Part shown: one piece after another, positions 1-6,983 of the stretch
Layout: each line of letters opens with the position of its first letter
How positions within the stretch are numbered: the first letter of the stretch is position 1
NCBI GenBank assembly: GCA_017633615.1
Contig: JAGBPB010000015.1
Coordinates: forward strand, 1 to 51,714
From: Bacteroidaceae bacterium
GTDB taxonomy: Bacteria; Bacteroidota; Bacteroidia; Bacteroidales; Bacteroidaceae
Direction: 5' to 3'
Length of the DNA: 51,714 bases
Notes under the pieces: generated by a model
What the model was told of the DNA's origin: nothing
Database searches by the model: none
What the model saw: only the letters and a program-made list of their open reading frames with translations
Made by a program: the position numbers and the translations under genes

Positions 1-252
1 TAAGGCACCGGCCGCTTTTACGTCGCTCAGGGCGGTCATGATTCTCCATGTCCATGGGATGAAAGAGAATGCGAGTGCGATCGATCCTAACGGCCTTACC
101 CATCTCGGGGCTTTCCAGCCGCAGAACAGTATTGCTACAAGCAGGATGATGAATACACTCAGAATCCATGGCGGTACGATCTGTAATAAAACGGTCAGTG
201 GTCTGGGAATAAATACCTTTTCAACAACTTCTTCTATCAATTCTTCTTCCAT
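1..252 (-). CDS. Small membrane protein of LytTR module 1 (partial, C-terminus off window)
   Basis: The first 84 codons of a minus-strand gene that runs off the left edge. After a short acidic N-terminus (MEEELIEEVVEK) comes a hydrophobic segment at about residues 25-45 and then the motif WKAPRWVRPLGSIALAF. This motif is nearly identical to WKAPRWVRAIGSIALGF in the 104-aa membrane protein at 1625-1939, so the two are paralogues. It is divergent from a LytTR regulator, as its paralogue is from the second one. A TATCTTTG promoter box lies just upstream. Function is unknown; regulation by the LytTR protein is inferred from the duplicated arrangement. Confidence 0.7.
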   Translation of the reverse strand, partial: MEEELIEEVVEKVFIPRPLTVLLQIVPPWILSVFIILLVAILFCGWKAPRWVRPLGSIALAFSFIPWTWRIMTALSDVKAAGAL

Positions 253-277
253 AAAGCATTTGTTTTTTTGTTTGATG

Positions 278-285
278 CAAAGATA
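278..285 (-). promoter_or_regulatory. -7 box for the small membrane protein gene
   Basis: TATCTTTG on the minus strand matches the Bacteroidetes -7 consensus TAnnTTTG, about 25 nt upstream of the ATG. The TTTGCATCA context recurs at the equivalent promoter of the paralogous gene (1968-1975). Confidence 0.55.
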
Positions 286-315
286 TGACATTTGAGAAGG
301 GGCATCCAATTTTTT

Positions 316-402
316 GGGATGTCATATCCCCATGTTAAGAATTCTGTTTGATGTGAAATCCTACTGAAAGGTTCTAAAACCGTCTTGAAGGGGATTTGAC
401 AG
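316..402. promoter_or_regulatory. Candidate LytTR operator region, module 1
   Basis: The divergent intergenic region holds an inverted repeat GGGAT-N5-ATCCC at 316-330 and GGGATTTGACAG at 391-402. The reverse complement of the latter (extended, GCTGTCAAATCCC) occurs unchanged in the operator-like region of module 2. Shared short sequence between two duplicated regulator modules suggests a binding site; this is inference. Confidence 0.4.
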
Positions 403-434
403 CGGTTATTTTAGCAGAGTGTTTCACTATTCAC

Positions 435-442
435 TATCTTCG
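435..442 (+). promoter_or_regulatory. -7 box of LytTR gene 1
   Basis: TATCTTCG, one mismatch from TAnnTTTG, lies 20 nt upstream of the ATG. The identical octamer precedes the paralogous LytTR gene (2125-2132). Confidence 0.45.
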
Positions 443-462
443 TCAGCAGAAATCCTTTTTTT

Positions 463-1200
463 ATGAAAAGAACCGTTATTATTGCCTATTGGACAATTTC
501 AGTGATTATTGTGGCACTGATAATCATGATGCTTGTTAAGAATCTCCCTGTTTCAAGAGCATTGTTTGTAGGTCTTGTGTTCCTACCCGGAGCCCTTGCC
601 ACTCAATATATGTTGCCTAAGATCTCTTTTAAAAGGAGAGCAGAGGGCATACGTAATACTATTTATCTTGTTCTGGCTATCATCATTATGGAATACTTGC
701 TGCTTGTATGGACATTATGCTTCCAGCCTTCAGGCAATTACAAGTTAATACAAGGTGTTTCTTATAATGTGCCGTTCGATTTCCCTAAGGATACTGGCGT
801 ATTCAATCCATTGTTTATATCGGTAATAGTATCAGCACTCGCCATTGGTGGCTCACTGATAGACCGATGGTTTACGCATAAACATCCGGAGATGGAGAGC
901 GCTATAACGTTCTGTTCTGACAGAAAGCGCGTGTCGCTGCTGCCCAGCCAGATGCTGTACATTGAGTCCTGCGACACAGAAGTATATATCCATACCACCG
1001 ATGGCCGCAAGCTGCGTAACAAGACCGGCATATCCCAATGGGAATCGGCCCTGGGATATCCGTTCGTACGTATCCACAGGGCCTTCCTGGTAAACTGCAA
1101 TCACGTGGAATCCTACAATCAGGACACCGTCAAGGTGGGCGAGGAGTCTCTCCCGGTTTCCCGCAAATATCAGAAGGATCTGAAAGAGCTCCTGGCTTAG
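463..1200 (+). CDS. Membrane-anchored LytTR-type DNA-binding regulator (paralogue 1)
   Basis: A 245-aa protein with four predicted membrane segments (about residues 6-25, 33-52, 65-85, 113-135) followed by a C-terminal LytTR DNA-binding domain (about 148-244). The domain is recognised by LLPSQMLYIESCDTEVYI, the segment FVRIHRAFLVN and the end LPVSRKYQKDLKELL. There is no receiver domain, so it is not a classical response regulator; a membrane-tethered transcription factor sensing an envelope or membrane signal is the likeliest role. It is the same length as, and highly similar to, the protein at 2141-2878. It is divergent from a small membrane protein gene, and its stop overlaps by 4 nt the convergent gene at 1197-1604. 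Confidence 0.85.
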   Translation: MKRTVIIAYWTISVIIVALIIMMLVKNLPVSRALFVGLVFLPGALATQYMLPKISFKRRAEGIRNTIYLVLAIIIMEYLLLVWTLCFQPSGNYKLIQGVSYNVPFDFPKDTGVFNPLFISVIVSALAIGGSLIDRWFTHKHPEMESAITFCSDRKRVSLLPSQMLYIESCDTEVYIHTTDGRKLRNKTGISQWESALGYPFVRIHRAFLVNCNHVESYNQDTVKVGEESLPVSRKYQKDLKELLA

Positions 1201-1604
1201 ATGCGCGGGGTGCGGATGATGTAGAGGATGCGGGAGATCATGTAGTCAAGGATGCCCCAGAACAGTATGGAAAGAGCAGTGCCAAGGGGTGAAACCAAAT
1301 ATTTCCAGATGCTCTCTACTGAGGAGAAATCCTCTCTTGTGATGATTTCTCCCGACATCATCTTGTCCCAGGCGAAAACCAGATAGCTGCAATCAGGATA
1401 ATGTATCTGAATACAGTCAAACACACTGATAAAAGCTACCGAGAAACAGAGCAGTCCGAATACAATCGTTACGGTTCCCAAGGAGTGAAGCTTGGCCGGA
1501 CACTTTATCGCAACATATATGATTGCTGCCAACAGTAGGATAAAGGCTATGGCAATAAACGGGGTGGTGGACTGCATTATGAATTTGATATTTGTAATAA
1601 TCAT
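1197..1604 (-). CDS. Three-segment membrane protein of LytTR module 2
   Basis: A 135-aa hydrophobic protein with membrane segments at about residues 14-34, 42-62 and 105-128 and no family I recognise. It lies 20 nt downstream of the 104-aa membrane protein gene and is probably cotranscribed with it, both divergent from LytTR gene 2. Its 3' end overlaps the stop of LytTR gene 1. An internal Met at codon 10 (MQSTTPF) is an alternative start. A role as partner or target of the LytTR regulator is inferred from position only. Confidence 0.65.
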   Translation of the reverse strand: MIITNIKFIMQSTTPFIAIAFILLLAAIIYVAIKCPAKLHSLGTVTIVFGLLCFSVAFISVFDCIQIHYPDCSYLVFAWDKMMSGEIITREDFSSVESIWKYLVSPLGTALSILFWGILDYMISRILYIIRTPRI

Positions 1605-1624
1605 AGCGGTTTCATTTTAATAGG

Positions 1625-1939
1625 TTAATGACAGGGTTTCTGGATGAAACTGATCACATGTGATACGAAGTATATGAACACTCCATACATTATCATCAAG
1701 TTCCAGGCTTTGAATCCGCCAATCATAACGGCGGGACTTATTTCCTGTGCTCTGTTGATATCGTAAAGTCCCATAAAGAAACCGAAAATATAGGATAGGG
1801 CGCAGAACCCTAATGCGATGGAGCCGATGGCACGGACCCAACGGGGAGCTTTCCAGGCGCTGAGGAATATCAGCACCAGCAGAATAGTAAGGATGGCAAG
1901 AATGCCTCCTGGTAGTTGAGAAAGGATGTAACTCATCAT
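1625..1939 (-). CDS. Small membrane protein of LytTR module 2
   Basis: A 104-aa protein with about three hydrophobic segments (roughly 8-27, 37-58, 75-97) and the motif WKAPRWVRAIGSIALGF, shared with the truncated gene at the left edge. It is first in a two-gene unit divergent from LytTR gene 2. The start is MM; the second Met would also serve. Family not recognised. The paralogous pair shows that regulator and membrane protein were duplicated together. In streptococcal LytTR regulatory systems a membrane protein antagonises a LytTR factor; a similar role is possible here but unproven. Confidence 0.7.
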   Translation of the reverse strand: MMSYILSQLPGGILAILTILLVLIFLSAWKAPRWVRAIGSIALGFCALSYIFGFFMGLYDINRAQEISPAVMIGGFKAWNLMIMYGVFIYFVSHVISFIQKPCH

Positions 1940-1967
1940 AGTTTTTGGTTTTTGGTTTGAACTGATG

Positions 1968-1975
1968 CAAAGTTA
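1968..1975 (-). promoter_or_regulatory. -7 box for the module 2 membrane protein genes
   Basis: TAACTTTG on the minus strand, matching TAnnTTTG, about 29 nt upstream of the ATG of the 104-aa gene. Confidence 0.55.
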
Positions 1976-2012
1976 CAGTCCGATGCCCGATGCCTCCCCA
2001 TGTTTCGGCCTA

Positions 2013-2078
2013 CAAATCCCAAATGTTGATTTTGAAAACGCTGTCAAATCCCACGTTTTAGCCCCAAATCCCAAATGT
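2013..2078 (+). promoter_or_regulatory. Direct-repeat operator candidate upstream of LytTR gene 2
   Basis: Three direct copies of CAAATCCCA: CAAATCCCAAATGT at 2013 and again, identical, at 2065, and CAAATCCCACGTTT at 2045. Start-to-start spacing is 32 and 20 bp, about three and two helical turns, so all lie on one face. LytTR proteins usually bind imperfect direct repeats about two turns apart. The region lies between the divergent promoters of the module. Confidence 0.55.
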
Positions 2079-2124
2079 CAGTCATTTGAATGGTGTTTTG
2101 CTGGGAATATAGGGAGTGTTTTCC

Positions 2125-2132
2125 TATCTTCG
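2125..2132 (+). promoter_or_regulatory. -7 box of LytTR gene 2
   Basis: TATCTTCG, identical to the box before LytTR gene 1, ends only 8 nt before the ATG at 2141. This predicts a very short leader and excludes an in-frame ATG further upstream at 2090 as the start. Confidence 0.45.
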
Positions 2133-2140
2133 TGGATGAT

Positions 2141-2878
2141 ATGAGAACGCTTGTAACCATACTCTATTGGATGCTGTCTGTAGTGATAGCGGCGCTGGTT
2201 GTTTCAAGTGCCGGATACACTTTCCTGGAGTCGCTGCTGATGGGTACAATGTTCCTTCCCGGTGCACTCGGGGCCAAATATCTGCTGCCAAAGGTATCTT
2301 TCAAAAAACGCAGTGATGGCATACAGGGCGTGATTTACATAGTGCTGGCCATTCTGGTACTTGAGTATCTGCTCATTTTGGCCACGAACACATACATTCA
2401 TTACCAGCGTTTAGGCGGCACCGGAGGTGCAAGTGAATACTATGAGATGCATCAGATGCCTCTCCCGTCAATGATTGTAAATCCTCTGTTCATAACGATA
2501 TTGGTGTCAATTCTGGCCATTGGCGGTTCGTTTATAGACCGATGGCTCACCGTAAAGCATCCGGAAATTGAGACTCCTGTCACGTTCTGCTCCATGCGCA
2601 AAAAAGTCACCCTGCTTCCCAGCGAGATCATGTACGTGGAATCCTGCGATACAGAGGTGATAGTTCATGCTACCGATGGCCGATCCCTGAACAACCGGAC
2701 CGGAATCTCCCAATGGGAAGCGTTGCTTGGCCCCGGATTCATCCGCATTCATCGGGCTTTTCTTGTAAACAGCAAGTACGCAAAACTGGAATCACAGGAC
2801 ACGGTATCTGTAGGGGATGCCAGACTCCCTGTCTCCCGCAAATACCAGAAGTACCTGAAAGAGCTCTTCCCGGTTTGA
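2141..2878 (+). CDS. Membrane-anchored LytTR-type DNA-binding regulator (paralogue 2)
   Basis: A 245-aa paralogue of the protein at 463-1200 with the same plan: four membrane segments in the first 140 residues, then a LytTR domain (LLPSEIMYVESCDTEVIV, FIRIHRAFLVN, LPVSRKYQKYLKELF). The start at 2141 (MRTLVTILYW) aligns with MKRTVIIAYW of paralogue 1 and gives equal length; an upstream in-frame ATG at 2090 would add residues across the promoter box. The stop is followed directly by a hairpin repeat shared with the convergent gene. Autoregulation and control of the divergent membrane genes through the CAAATCCC repeats is the likeliest circuit. Confidence 0.85.
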   Translation: MRTLVTILYWMLSVVIAALVVSSAGYTFLESLLMGTMFLPGALGAKYLLPKVSFKKRSDGIQGVIYIVLAILVLEYLLILATNTYIHYQRLGGTGGASEYYEMHQMPLPSMIVNPLFITILVSILAIGGSFIDRWLTVKHPEIETPVTFCSMRKKVTLLPSEIMYVESCDTEVIVHATDGRSLNNRTGISQWEALLGPGFIRIHRAFLVNSKYAKLESQDTVSVGDARLPVSRKYQKYLKELFPV

Positions 2879-2887
2879 TGAAAAAAC

Positions 2888-2959
2888 GTGCAATTGGGGA
2901 CAGACCCCTTTTGCACGTTTTTTGCAAAATGAGCAAAAGGGGTCTGTCCCCAATTGCAC
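2888..2959. repeat. Stop-codon hairpin element 1 (inverted pair, GGGGACAGACCCC core)
   Basis: Two inverted copies of a 27-bp sequence (2888-2914 and 2933-2959) beginning GTGCAATTGGGGACAGACCC. The left copy is itself a hairpin: stem CGTGCA/TGCACG around ATTGGGGACAGACCCCTTT. It lies between the stop of LytTR gene 2 (2876-2878) and the stop of the convergent gene, whose TAG shares base 2959 with it. It probably acts as a bidirectional terminator whatever its origin. Related elements are at 4933, 10822, 13849 and 28601. Confidence 0.85.
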
Positions 2960-3507
2960 TATTGTAGCTTCTTCATTTCGTAGCCAAGGCGGTGCAGTTC
3001 TATTGCGGCGCCAATTTGGAACATTACCTGTACGGCGCGGGCATAGACATAGAAGGCGCGTTTGCTTTGTGGCTCTATATGTTCCTGTCGGATAAACGTT
3101 ACAGCTGTCTGGGCGCAGCTTTGCATTACTGCTGTAATCTGTTGGGCCTGCTTGCCGTCGGGCAACAATCCAAGGATGTCCTTCATTATATGGTCATCCA
3201 TATCATCGAACCCGTTGGGGCCCAGCAGTACGCTGTAGGGCTGGTCCTTGAGATTGTTCCAGTCACGGTTCCACCAGCAGGCTACAGCCATACCTATGTA
3301 ACCGGCCCAGGCAACTGATACGGTGGGGTATGCGGCAATCTCCTTGACGCCATCGGCGATATACTCGGGTGCCAGCTCCTTCCATTTGAGGTCGATATCA
3401 TCGGAACGTAACAGAATACCTTCCAGCATCCCTGCATCGGTGCAGATCTTGAGCATCTCTTTTACAAGACGATCCTCAAACATTGTATAGTAAAGCTGGT
3501 CTTCCAT
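2959..3507 (-). CDS. Conserved hypothetical protein next to dcu
   Basis: A 182-aa protein of mixed polarity with no signal peptide and no clear membrane anchor. It has an acidic N-terminus, an aromatic stretch (AWAGYIGMAVACWWNRDW) and a helical C-terminal half. I do not recognise the family. It starts 3 nt after the stop of the C4-dicarboxylate transporter gene and is surely cotranscribed with it. Its stop is overlapped by hairpin element 1. Probably cytoplasmic; no function is claimed. Confidence 0.7.
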   Translation of the reverse strand: MEDQLYYTMFEDRLVKEMLKICTDAGMLEGILLRSDDIDLKWKELAPEYIADGVKEIAAYPTVSVAWAGYIGMAVACWWNRDWNNLKDQPYSVLLGPNGFDDMDDHIMKDILGLLPDGKQAQQITAVMQSCAQTAVTFIRQEHIEPQSKRAFYVYARAVQVMFQIGAAIELHRLGYEMKKLQ

Positions 3508-3510
3508 TAA

Positions 3511-4893
3511 TTAATAGACGAGTTTGGTAATAAGAGTGGCTACGATGGTGCTTACAATGACGCTCACCATGCCGGGCATCATGAATGAGTGATTGAGCAG
3601 GTATTTGCCGATTCTTGTGGTTCCGGAGCGGTCAAATGTAACAGTTGCGATATCGGACGGATAGTTAGGGATAAAGAAGTATCCGTAAACCGATGGCAGC
3701 ACGCCCAAGAGTATAGGGCCGGGAATGCCTAAGGAGTAGGCCAGCGGCAGCATTGCAACCACTACGGCACCCTGGCTGTTAACCAGTACCGATACCGTGA
3801 AGAATGCCAGTGAGATAGCCCAGGGATACTTGCTCACAATTCCCTGCAGGCCGTCCTGCATCTGAGGCAGATAGTTGCTGAAATATGTATCGGCCAGCCA
3901 TGCTATACCGTAAATGGCAACTACGGCAACCATACCTGACTGCCAAACGGCGCCTGCTATCGCCCTGCGCGGTTTGGCTTTGGCAATTATTATCATTAGC
4001 GCGGCGGCTGTAATCATCACAATCTGGATGATTATGTTCATGCCTATAGGTTTGTTAATCTCGGTGCCATCGGCCGCAAACTTGCCGGTGCCTACCTGCG
4101 GACGTATATCACAACCTATAATCTGGAAGAAAGAGTAAAGCGTGATAAGCAAAAGTGCTCCCAAAAAGATATAGACTGAAATTTTAGCACTCTTGTCAAT
4201 CTCCTGGTCAAGCAGGGACTGGGTCTCGCCGTACATGTACTTGTACATCTTGGGGTTGGCCTTGCGCTCCTGGAATACGGGATCCTTGTCAAGGTCCTTG
4301 CCTCGCTTGTATGAGCAGAGGGCGGCGGCCATCAGTCCGCACAGACAGGCGGGAATGGTCACTGCAATGACCTGCAGGTTGTTTATGTCAAATCCGTTCT
4401 CATTGCTTATGATTACGAACGATGCCACTGCAGCGGCTATAGGAGAGCAGGTTATACCCACCTGTGATGCGATGGATGCTACGCCACAGGGACGCTCGGG
4501 ACGTATGCCTTTCTTCAAAGAAATATCACAGATAATGGGCATAAGGGTATAGACAACATGGCCTGTTCCCACCAGAACCGTCAGGAAGAATGTGCACAGC
4601 GGTGCCAGGAATGTTATATGCTCCGGATGCTTACGTAGCAGTTTTTCAGCAAGTTGTATAAGCCAGTCCATACCTCCTGCAGCCTGCATGATTCCGGCGC
4701 AGGTTACTGCTGCTATTATGATGTAAATGACGTCTGTAGGCGGATTGCCCGGTTTCATACCGAATCCCAGGACCAGAATAGCCAGACCTATACCTGATAT
4801 GGCACCCAAGGCCAAACTTCCATAACGTGAACCTACATAAAGTGCTGCCAGAACAATGAGCAGCTGGATAATCATAACGAAACTCATAAGCAA
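3511..4893 (-). CDS. dcuB: Anaerobic C4-dicarboxylate transporter (DcuA/DcuB family)
   Basis: A 460-aa inner-membrane protein with about 11-12 hydrophobic segments, matching the Dcu family: GIMQAAGGMDWLIQLAEKLL, GTGHVVYTLMPIICD, a QVGITCSPIAAAVASF segment and GVLPSVYGYFFIPNYPSDI. Dcu carriers exchange fumarate or aspartate for succinate in anaerobes, which suits fumarate-respiring, succinate-producing Bacteroidales. DcuA and DcuB cannot be told apart by eye. Starts at 4893 (MLMSF) and 4887 (MSF) are both possible. The -7 box upstream abuts the stop of the radical SAM gene. It is followed at 3 nt by a hypothetical gene. Confidence 0.9.
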   Translation of the reverse strand: MLMSFVMIIQLLIVLAALYVGSRYGSLALGAISGIGLAILVLGFGMKPGNPPTDVIYIIIAAVTCAGIMQAAGGMDWLIQLAEKLLRKHPEHITFLAPLCTFFLTVLVGTGHVVYTLMPIICDISLKKGIRPERPCGVASIASQVGITCSPIAAAVASFVIISNENGFDINNLQVIAVTIPACLCGLMAAALCSYKRGKDLDKDPVFQERKANPKMYKYMYGETQSLLDQEIDKSAKISVYIFLGALLLITLYSFFQIIGCDIRPQVGTGKFAADGTEINKPIGMNIIIQIVMITAAALMIIIAKAKPRRAIAGAVWQSGMVAVVAIYGIAWLADTYFSNYLPQMQDGLQGIVSKYPWAISLAFFTVSVLVNSQGAVVVAMLPLAYSLGIPGPILLGVLPSVYGYFFIPNYPSDIATVTFDRSGTTRIGKYLLNHSFMMPGMVSVIVSTIVATLITKLVY

Positions 4894-4913
4894 AAAAGAA
4901 TAAGTCCTTATGG

Positions 4914-4921
4914 CAAATGTA
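4914..4921 (-). promoter_or_regulatory. -7 box of the dcu operon
   Basis: TACATTTG on the minus strand, about 20 nt before the ATG. A TTG at 4941-4943, 19 bp further up, could be the -33 element and lies inside hairpin element 2, so the repeat may contribute to this promoter. Confidence 0.55.
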
Positions 4922-5857
4922 CTAATTAATTGAAATGATACAATTGGGGACAGACCTCTTTTGTATCATTTTGGCCAAAAGCAGATTGAAAGCTTGCGGC
5001 TTGAGTCCCCAAGCCGGAGCGATAAGCATTGATGACGGGGTCTCGGAGACAAAGCGGTCATAATAAAGGTCTTTCCTTGCGGTTCTGATAAAACGAGCAA
5101 CAGTCTCTGCATACTCCTGTGCTGTAAAGAGTTTTATCTGTGAGGGATTGTCCTGATACATCTGTGCAAGCCTGGTTCCCTTAACTACTTGCATCTGATG
5201 CAACTTCAAAGTTTTGATGGGCAGGGCCGATACACGCTCTGCATGTGTCATGTAATCCTGCTCAGTCTCGCCTGGCAGACCTATTATAAGGTGTGCGCCT
5301 GTATCTATGCCACGCTCATTCAAATCATTAATGCAATCCACCGCGCACTGGTATGTGTGATGACGGTTTATCAGCTCAAGAGTGCGGTCATTGGTGGATT
5401 CTATACCTATCTCTAAAAGCAGATGCGGATGTCCTTGAGGTGCTTGCTTTCCGAATCGCTTTTCAAACCAATCGGCCAGATCAGGTTTGATGCAATCGGG
5501 ACGGGTGGCAATGACCAGACCTTTGACTCCGGGAAACCGTAGTGCCTCCTCGTAGAGTTCAATTAGTTTTTCTGTGGGACCGTAAGTGTTAGTGTAGGAC
5601 TGAAAGTAAGCCAGATAGCCGTAGCATTCACCCTTGCGGCTGTTGAACAGAATACCTTTTTCCAGTTGTGCCGTAATGCTGCCGGACAAATCATTAGCTG
5701 CATACGCGGGATTGAACGACAGGTTGTTGCAGTATATGCATCCGTCATGCCCAAGAGTTCCGTCGCGGTTGGGGCATCCCAGTCCCGCATTTACCGCTAT
5801 CTTGATTACCCTGCCCGGAAAAACCTTGTTCAGGTAATCATTCATCGTCCTGTACAT
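4922..5857 (-). CDS. Radical SAM protein, TIGR01212/YhcC type
   Basis: A 311-aa protein with the atypically spaced cluster motif CPNRDGTLGHDGCIYC near residue 28, then SFQSYTNT-like and ATRPDCI segments typical of YhcC-type radical SAM proteins, plus LEIGIEST and HLIIGLPGE. Activity is presumed SAM-dependent via a 4Fe-4S cluster; the substrate is unknown. The start overlaps the stop of the upstream kinase gene by one base (TAATG). The last ~15 codons (from KMIQKRSV on) are encoded by hairpin element 2, so the native C-terminus was probably replaced or extended by the repeat. Confidence 0.88.
   Translation of the reverse strand: MYRTMNDYLNKVFPGRVIKIAVNAGLGCPNRDGTLGHDGCIYCNNLSFNPAYAANDLSGSITAQLEKGILFNSRKGECYGYLAYFQSYTNTYGPTEKLIELYEEALRFPGVKGLVIATRPDCIKPDLADWFEKRFGKQAPQGHPHLLLEIGIESTNDRTLELINRHHTYQCAVDCINDLNERGIDTGAHLIIGLPGETEQDYMTHAERVSALPIKTLKLHQMQVVKGTRLAQMYQDNPSQIKLFTAQEYAETVARFIRTARKDLYYDRFVSETPSSMLIAPAWGLKPQAFNLLLAKMIQKRSVPNCIISIN
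4933..4971. repeat. Stop-codon hairpin element 2 (inside 3' end of radical SAM gene)
   Basis: A hairpin with stem AAATGATACA/TGTATCATTT around ATTGGGGACAGACCTCTTT. The core matches element 1 except CCTC for CCCC, while the stem is different and locus-specific. It lies within the last codons of the radical SAM gene and just upstream of the dcu promoter. Confidence 0.8.
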
Positions 5858-6699
5858 TATTCCAAACCAATCATTGAGTGGACGGCGGGACGGATTGGCG
5901 GGACAGGTCTTCCCATCATCTTCTCTACACAGAGAATGCGCAATATTGCATACTTTTTGAGTTCCGTTTGAATGGCCTCAATATCTGCATCGGGCCCGAA
6001 GTAGGCTTTGGCAAATGAAAGCCAGAATGACGTCGATATCTTCTTTGTGATGTGGTAGAGTTCCATCTCCATATCATCGGGAATCATACAGGCCTGCAGG
6101 TAAATTATACTCAGGTCAAACATCTGGCTGCCAGTGCAGAACTCACTCAGGTCTATAAGGTACTTCCGGCCTGTTTCGTCAAAGATCACATTGCCAATGT
6201 GAAGGTCACCGTGCAGCGCAGTGTCGGCATCGGGCAGAGTGCTGATAAAGCGTATAAGACCGTTTCTCTCTTCATCGGTCAGGTACGGATTCTCTTTTAT
6301 GTACTCAGCGTATTGGTCCTTTGCTTTAGGGAACAGTCCGGGCGGGGGTGTGGTGGAGTGCAGTTTCTTGCAGAGCTCGGCAAACTCTAAGGCATACTGA
6401 TCCAGCAGTTCAGGATGAATGCTTAGCGCACGCGCATATGACAGTTTGCCGTGAATGCGCTTGAACTGTATGCCTACACGGCCGTCGGTGGTACGTACCA
6501 CCTCTCCCGGCTCGGGGCAGGGAAGCCCCATACCGTACACCTTACAAGCTCTTTCATACTCATCAAGCCCCATTTTCTCCAACTGCGTGGAGTAGAGTTT
6601 GAGCAGAATATCGGGATTGTCCTTTTTGATATAACTCTCGCCAAGCTTTCCGCCTCCGGATAGCTCATAGTCCTTCAGATCAATGATTATTTTTTCCAT
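5857..6699 (-). CDS. APH/choline-kinase-fold phosphotransferase (paralogue A)
   Basis: A 280-aa protein with a glycine-rich loop (LSGGGKLGESY), catalytic loop HGDLHIGNVIF and metal-site motif YLIDLSEF, the pattern of the aminoglycoside/choline kinase fold. About 45% of positions look shared with the protein at 25647-26480, including PEPGE and FKRI.GK.SY.RA. The substrate is unknown (sugar, choline or small metabolite); antibiotic resistance should not be assumed. ATG 6699 is chosen because the -7 box TATATTTG lies at 6704-6711, which rules out the upstream Met at 6717. It is cotranscribed with the radical SAM gene through a TAATG junction. Confidence 0.8.
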   Translation of the reverse strand: MEKIIIDLKDYELSGGGKLGESYIKKDNPDILLKLYSTQLEKMGLDEYERACKVYGMGLPCPEPGEVVRTTDGRVGIQFKRIHGKLSYARALSIHPELLDQYALEFAELCKKLHSTTPPPGLFPKAKDQYAEYIKENPYLTDEERNGLIRFISTLPDADTALHGDLHIGNVIFDETGRKYLIDLSEFCTGSQMFDLSIIYLQACMIPDDMEMELYHITKKISTSFWLSFAKAYFGPDADIEAIQTELKKYAILRILCVEKMMGRPVPPIRPAVHSMIGLE

Positions 6700-6703
6700 A
6701 TTA

Positions 6704-6741
6704 CAAATATAGTGCAAGCCGAGAGGAGAAAAAAGAAACTG
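6704..6741 (-). promoter_or_regulatory. Extended promoter block of the kinase gene, leaderless geometry
   Basis: The minus strand ends in GGCTTGCACTATATTTG, with the -7 box TATATTTG (6704-6711) 5 nt before the ATG. The 38-bp block, including the upstream tract TTTTTTCTCCTCTC, matches the promoter at 11986-12023 at 33 of 38 positions. Confidence 0.65.
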
Positions 6742-6955
6742 GTTTATTTTTTATCCCGAGGCGCAGCCTATATTCAAAGCGTAGCTTTAAATAATCAAGC
6801 CGAGAGGAGAAAAAAGAAACTGGTTTATTTTTATCCCGAGGCGCAGCCTATATTCAAAGCGTAGCTTTAAATAATCAAGCCGAGAGGAAAAAAAAGAAAC
6901 TGGTTTATTTTTTATCCCGAGGCGCAGCCTATATTCAAAGCGTAGCTTTAAATTT
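6715..6955. repeat. Three tandem copies of an ~80-bp intergenic repeat
   Basis: Near-identical units start at 6715, 6796 and 6876 (periods 81 and 80; the last is slightly truncated). Each begins CAAGCCGAGAGG, has a run of A, then TTTATCCCGAGGCGCAGCC and the small hairpin AAAGC-GTA-GCTTT. Read on the minus strand, each unit ends with the upstream part of the kinase promoter block (CTCCTCTCGGCTTG) but only the copy nearest the gene has a -7 box. No coding potential. Confidence 0.9.
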
Positions 6956-6957
6956 AC

Positions 6958-6965
6958 TATATTTG
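6958..6965 (+). promoter_or_regulatory. -7 box of the GH54 gene
   Basis: TATATTTG matches TAnnTTTG perfectly, 18 nt before the ATG at 6984, directly after the tandem repeat. It overlaps a possible TTG start at 6963, which is therefore rejected. Confidence 0.6.
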
Positions 6966-6983
6966 CATATATTTACAACCAAT

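Noticed and set aside
38..295. Plus-strand reading frame of 85 codons at the left edge
   Set aside because: It is antisense to a membrane protein gene with a clear paralogue at 1625-1939 and runs across that gene's promoter.
2090..2140. N-terminal extension of LytTR protein 2 from an upstream ATG
   Set aside because: It would be translated from DNA upstream of the -7 box, and the paralogue aligns only from 2141.
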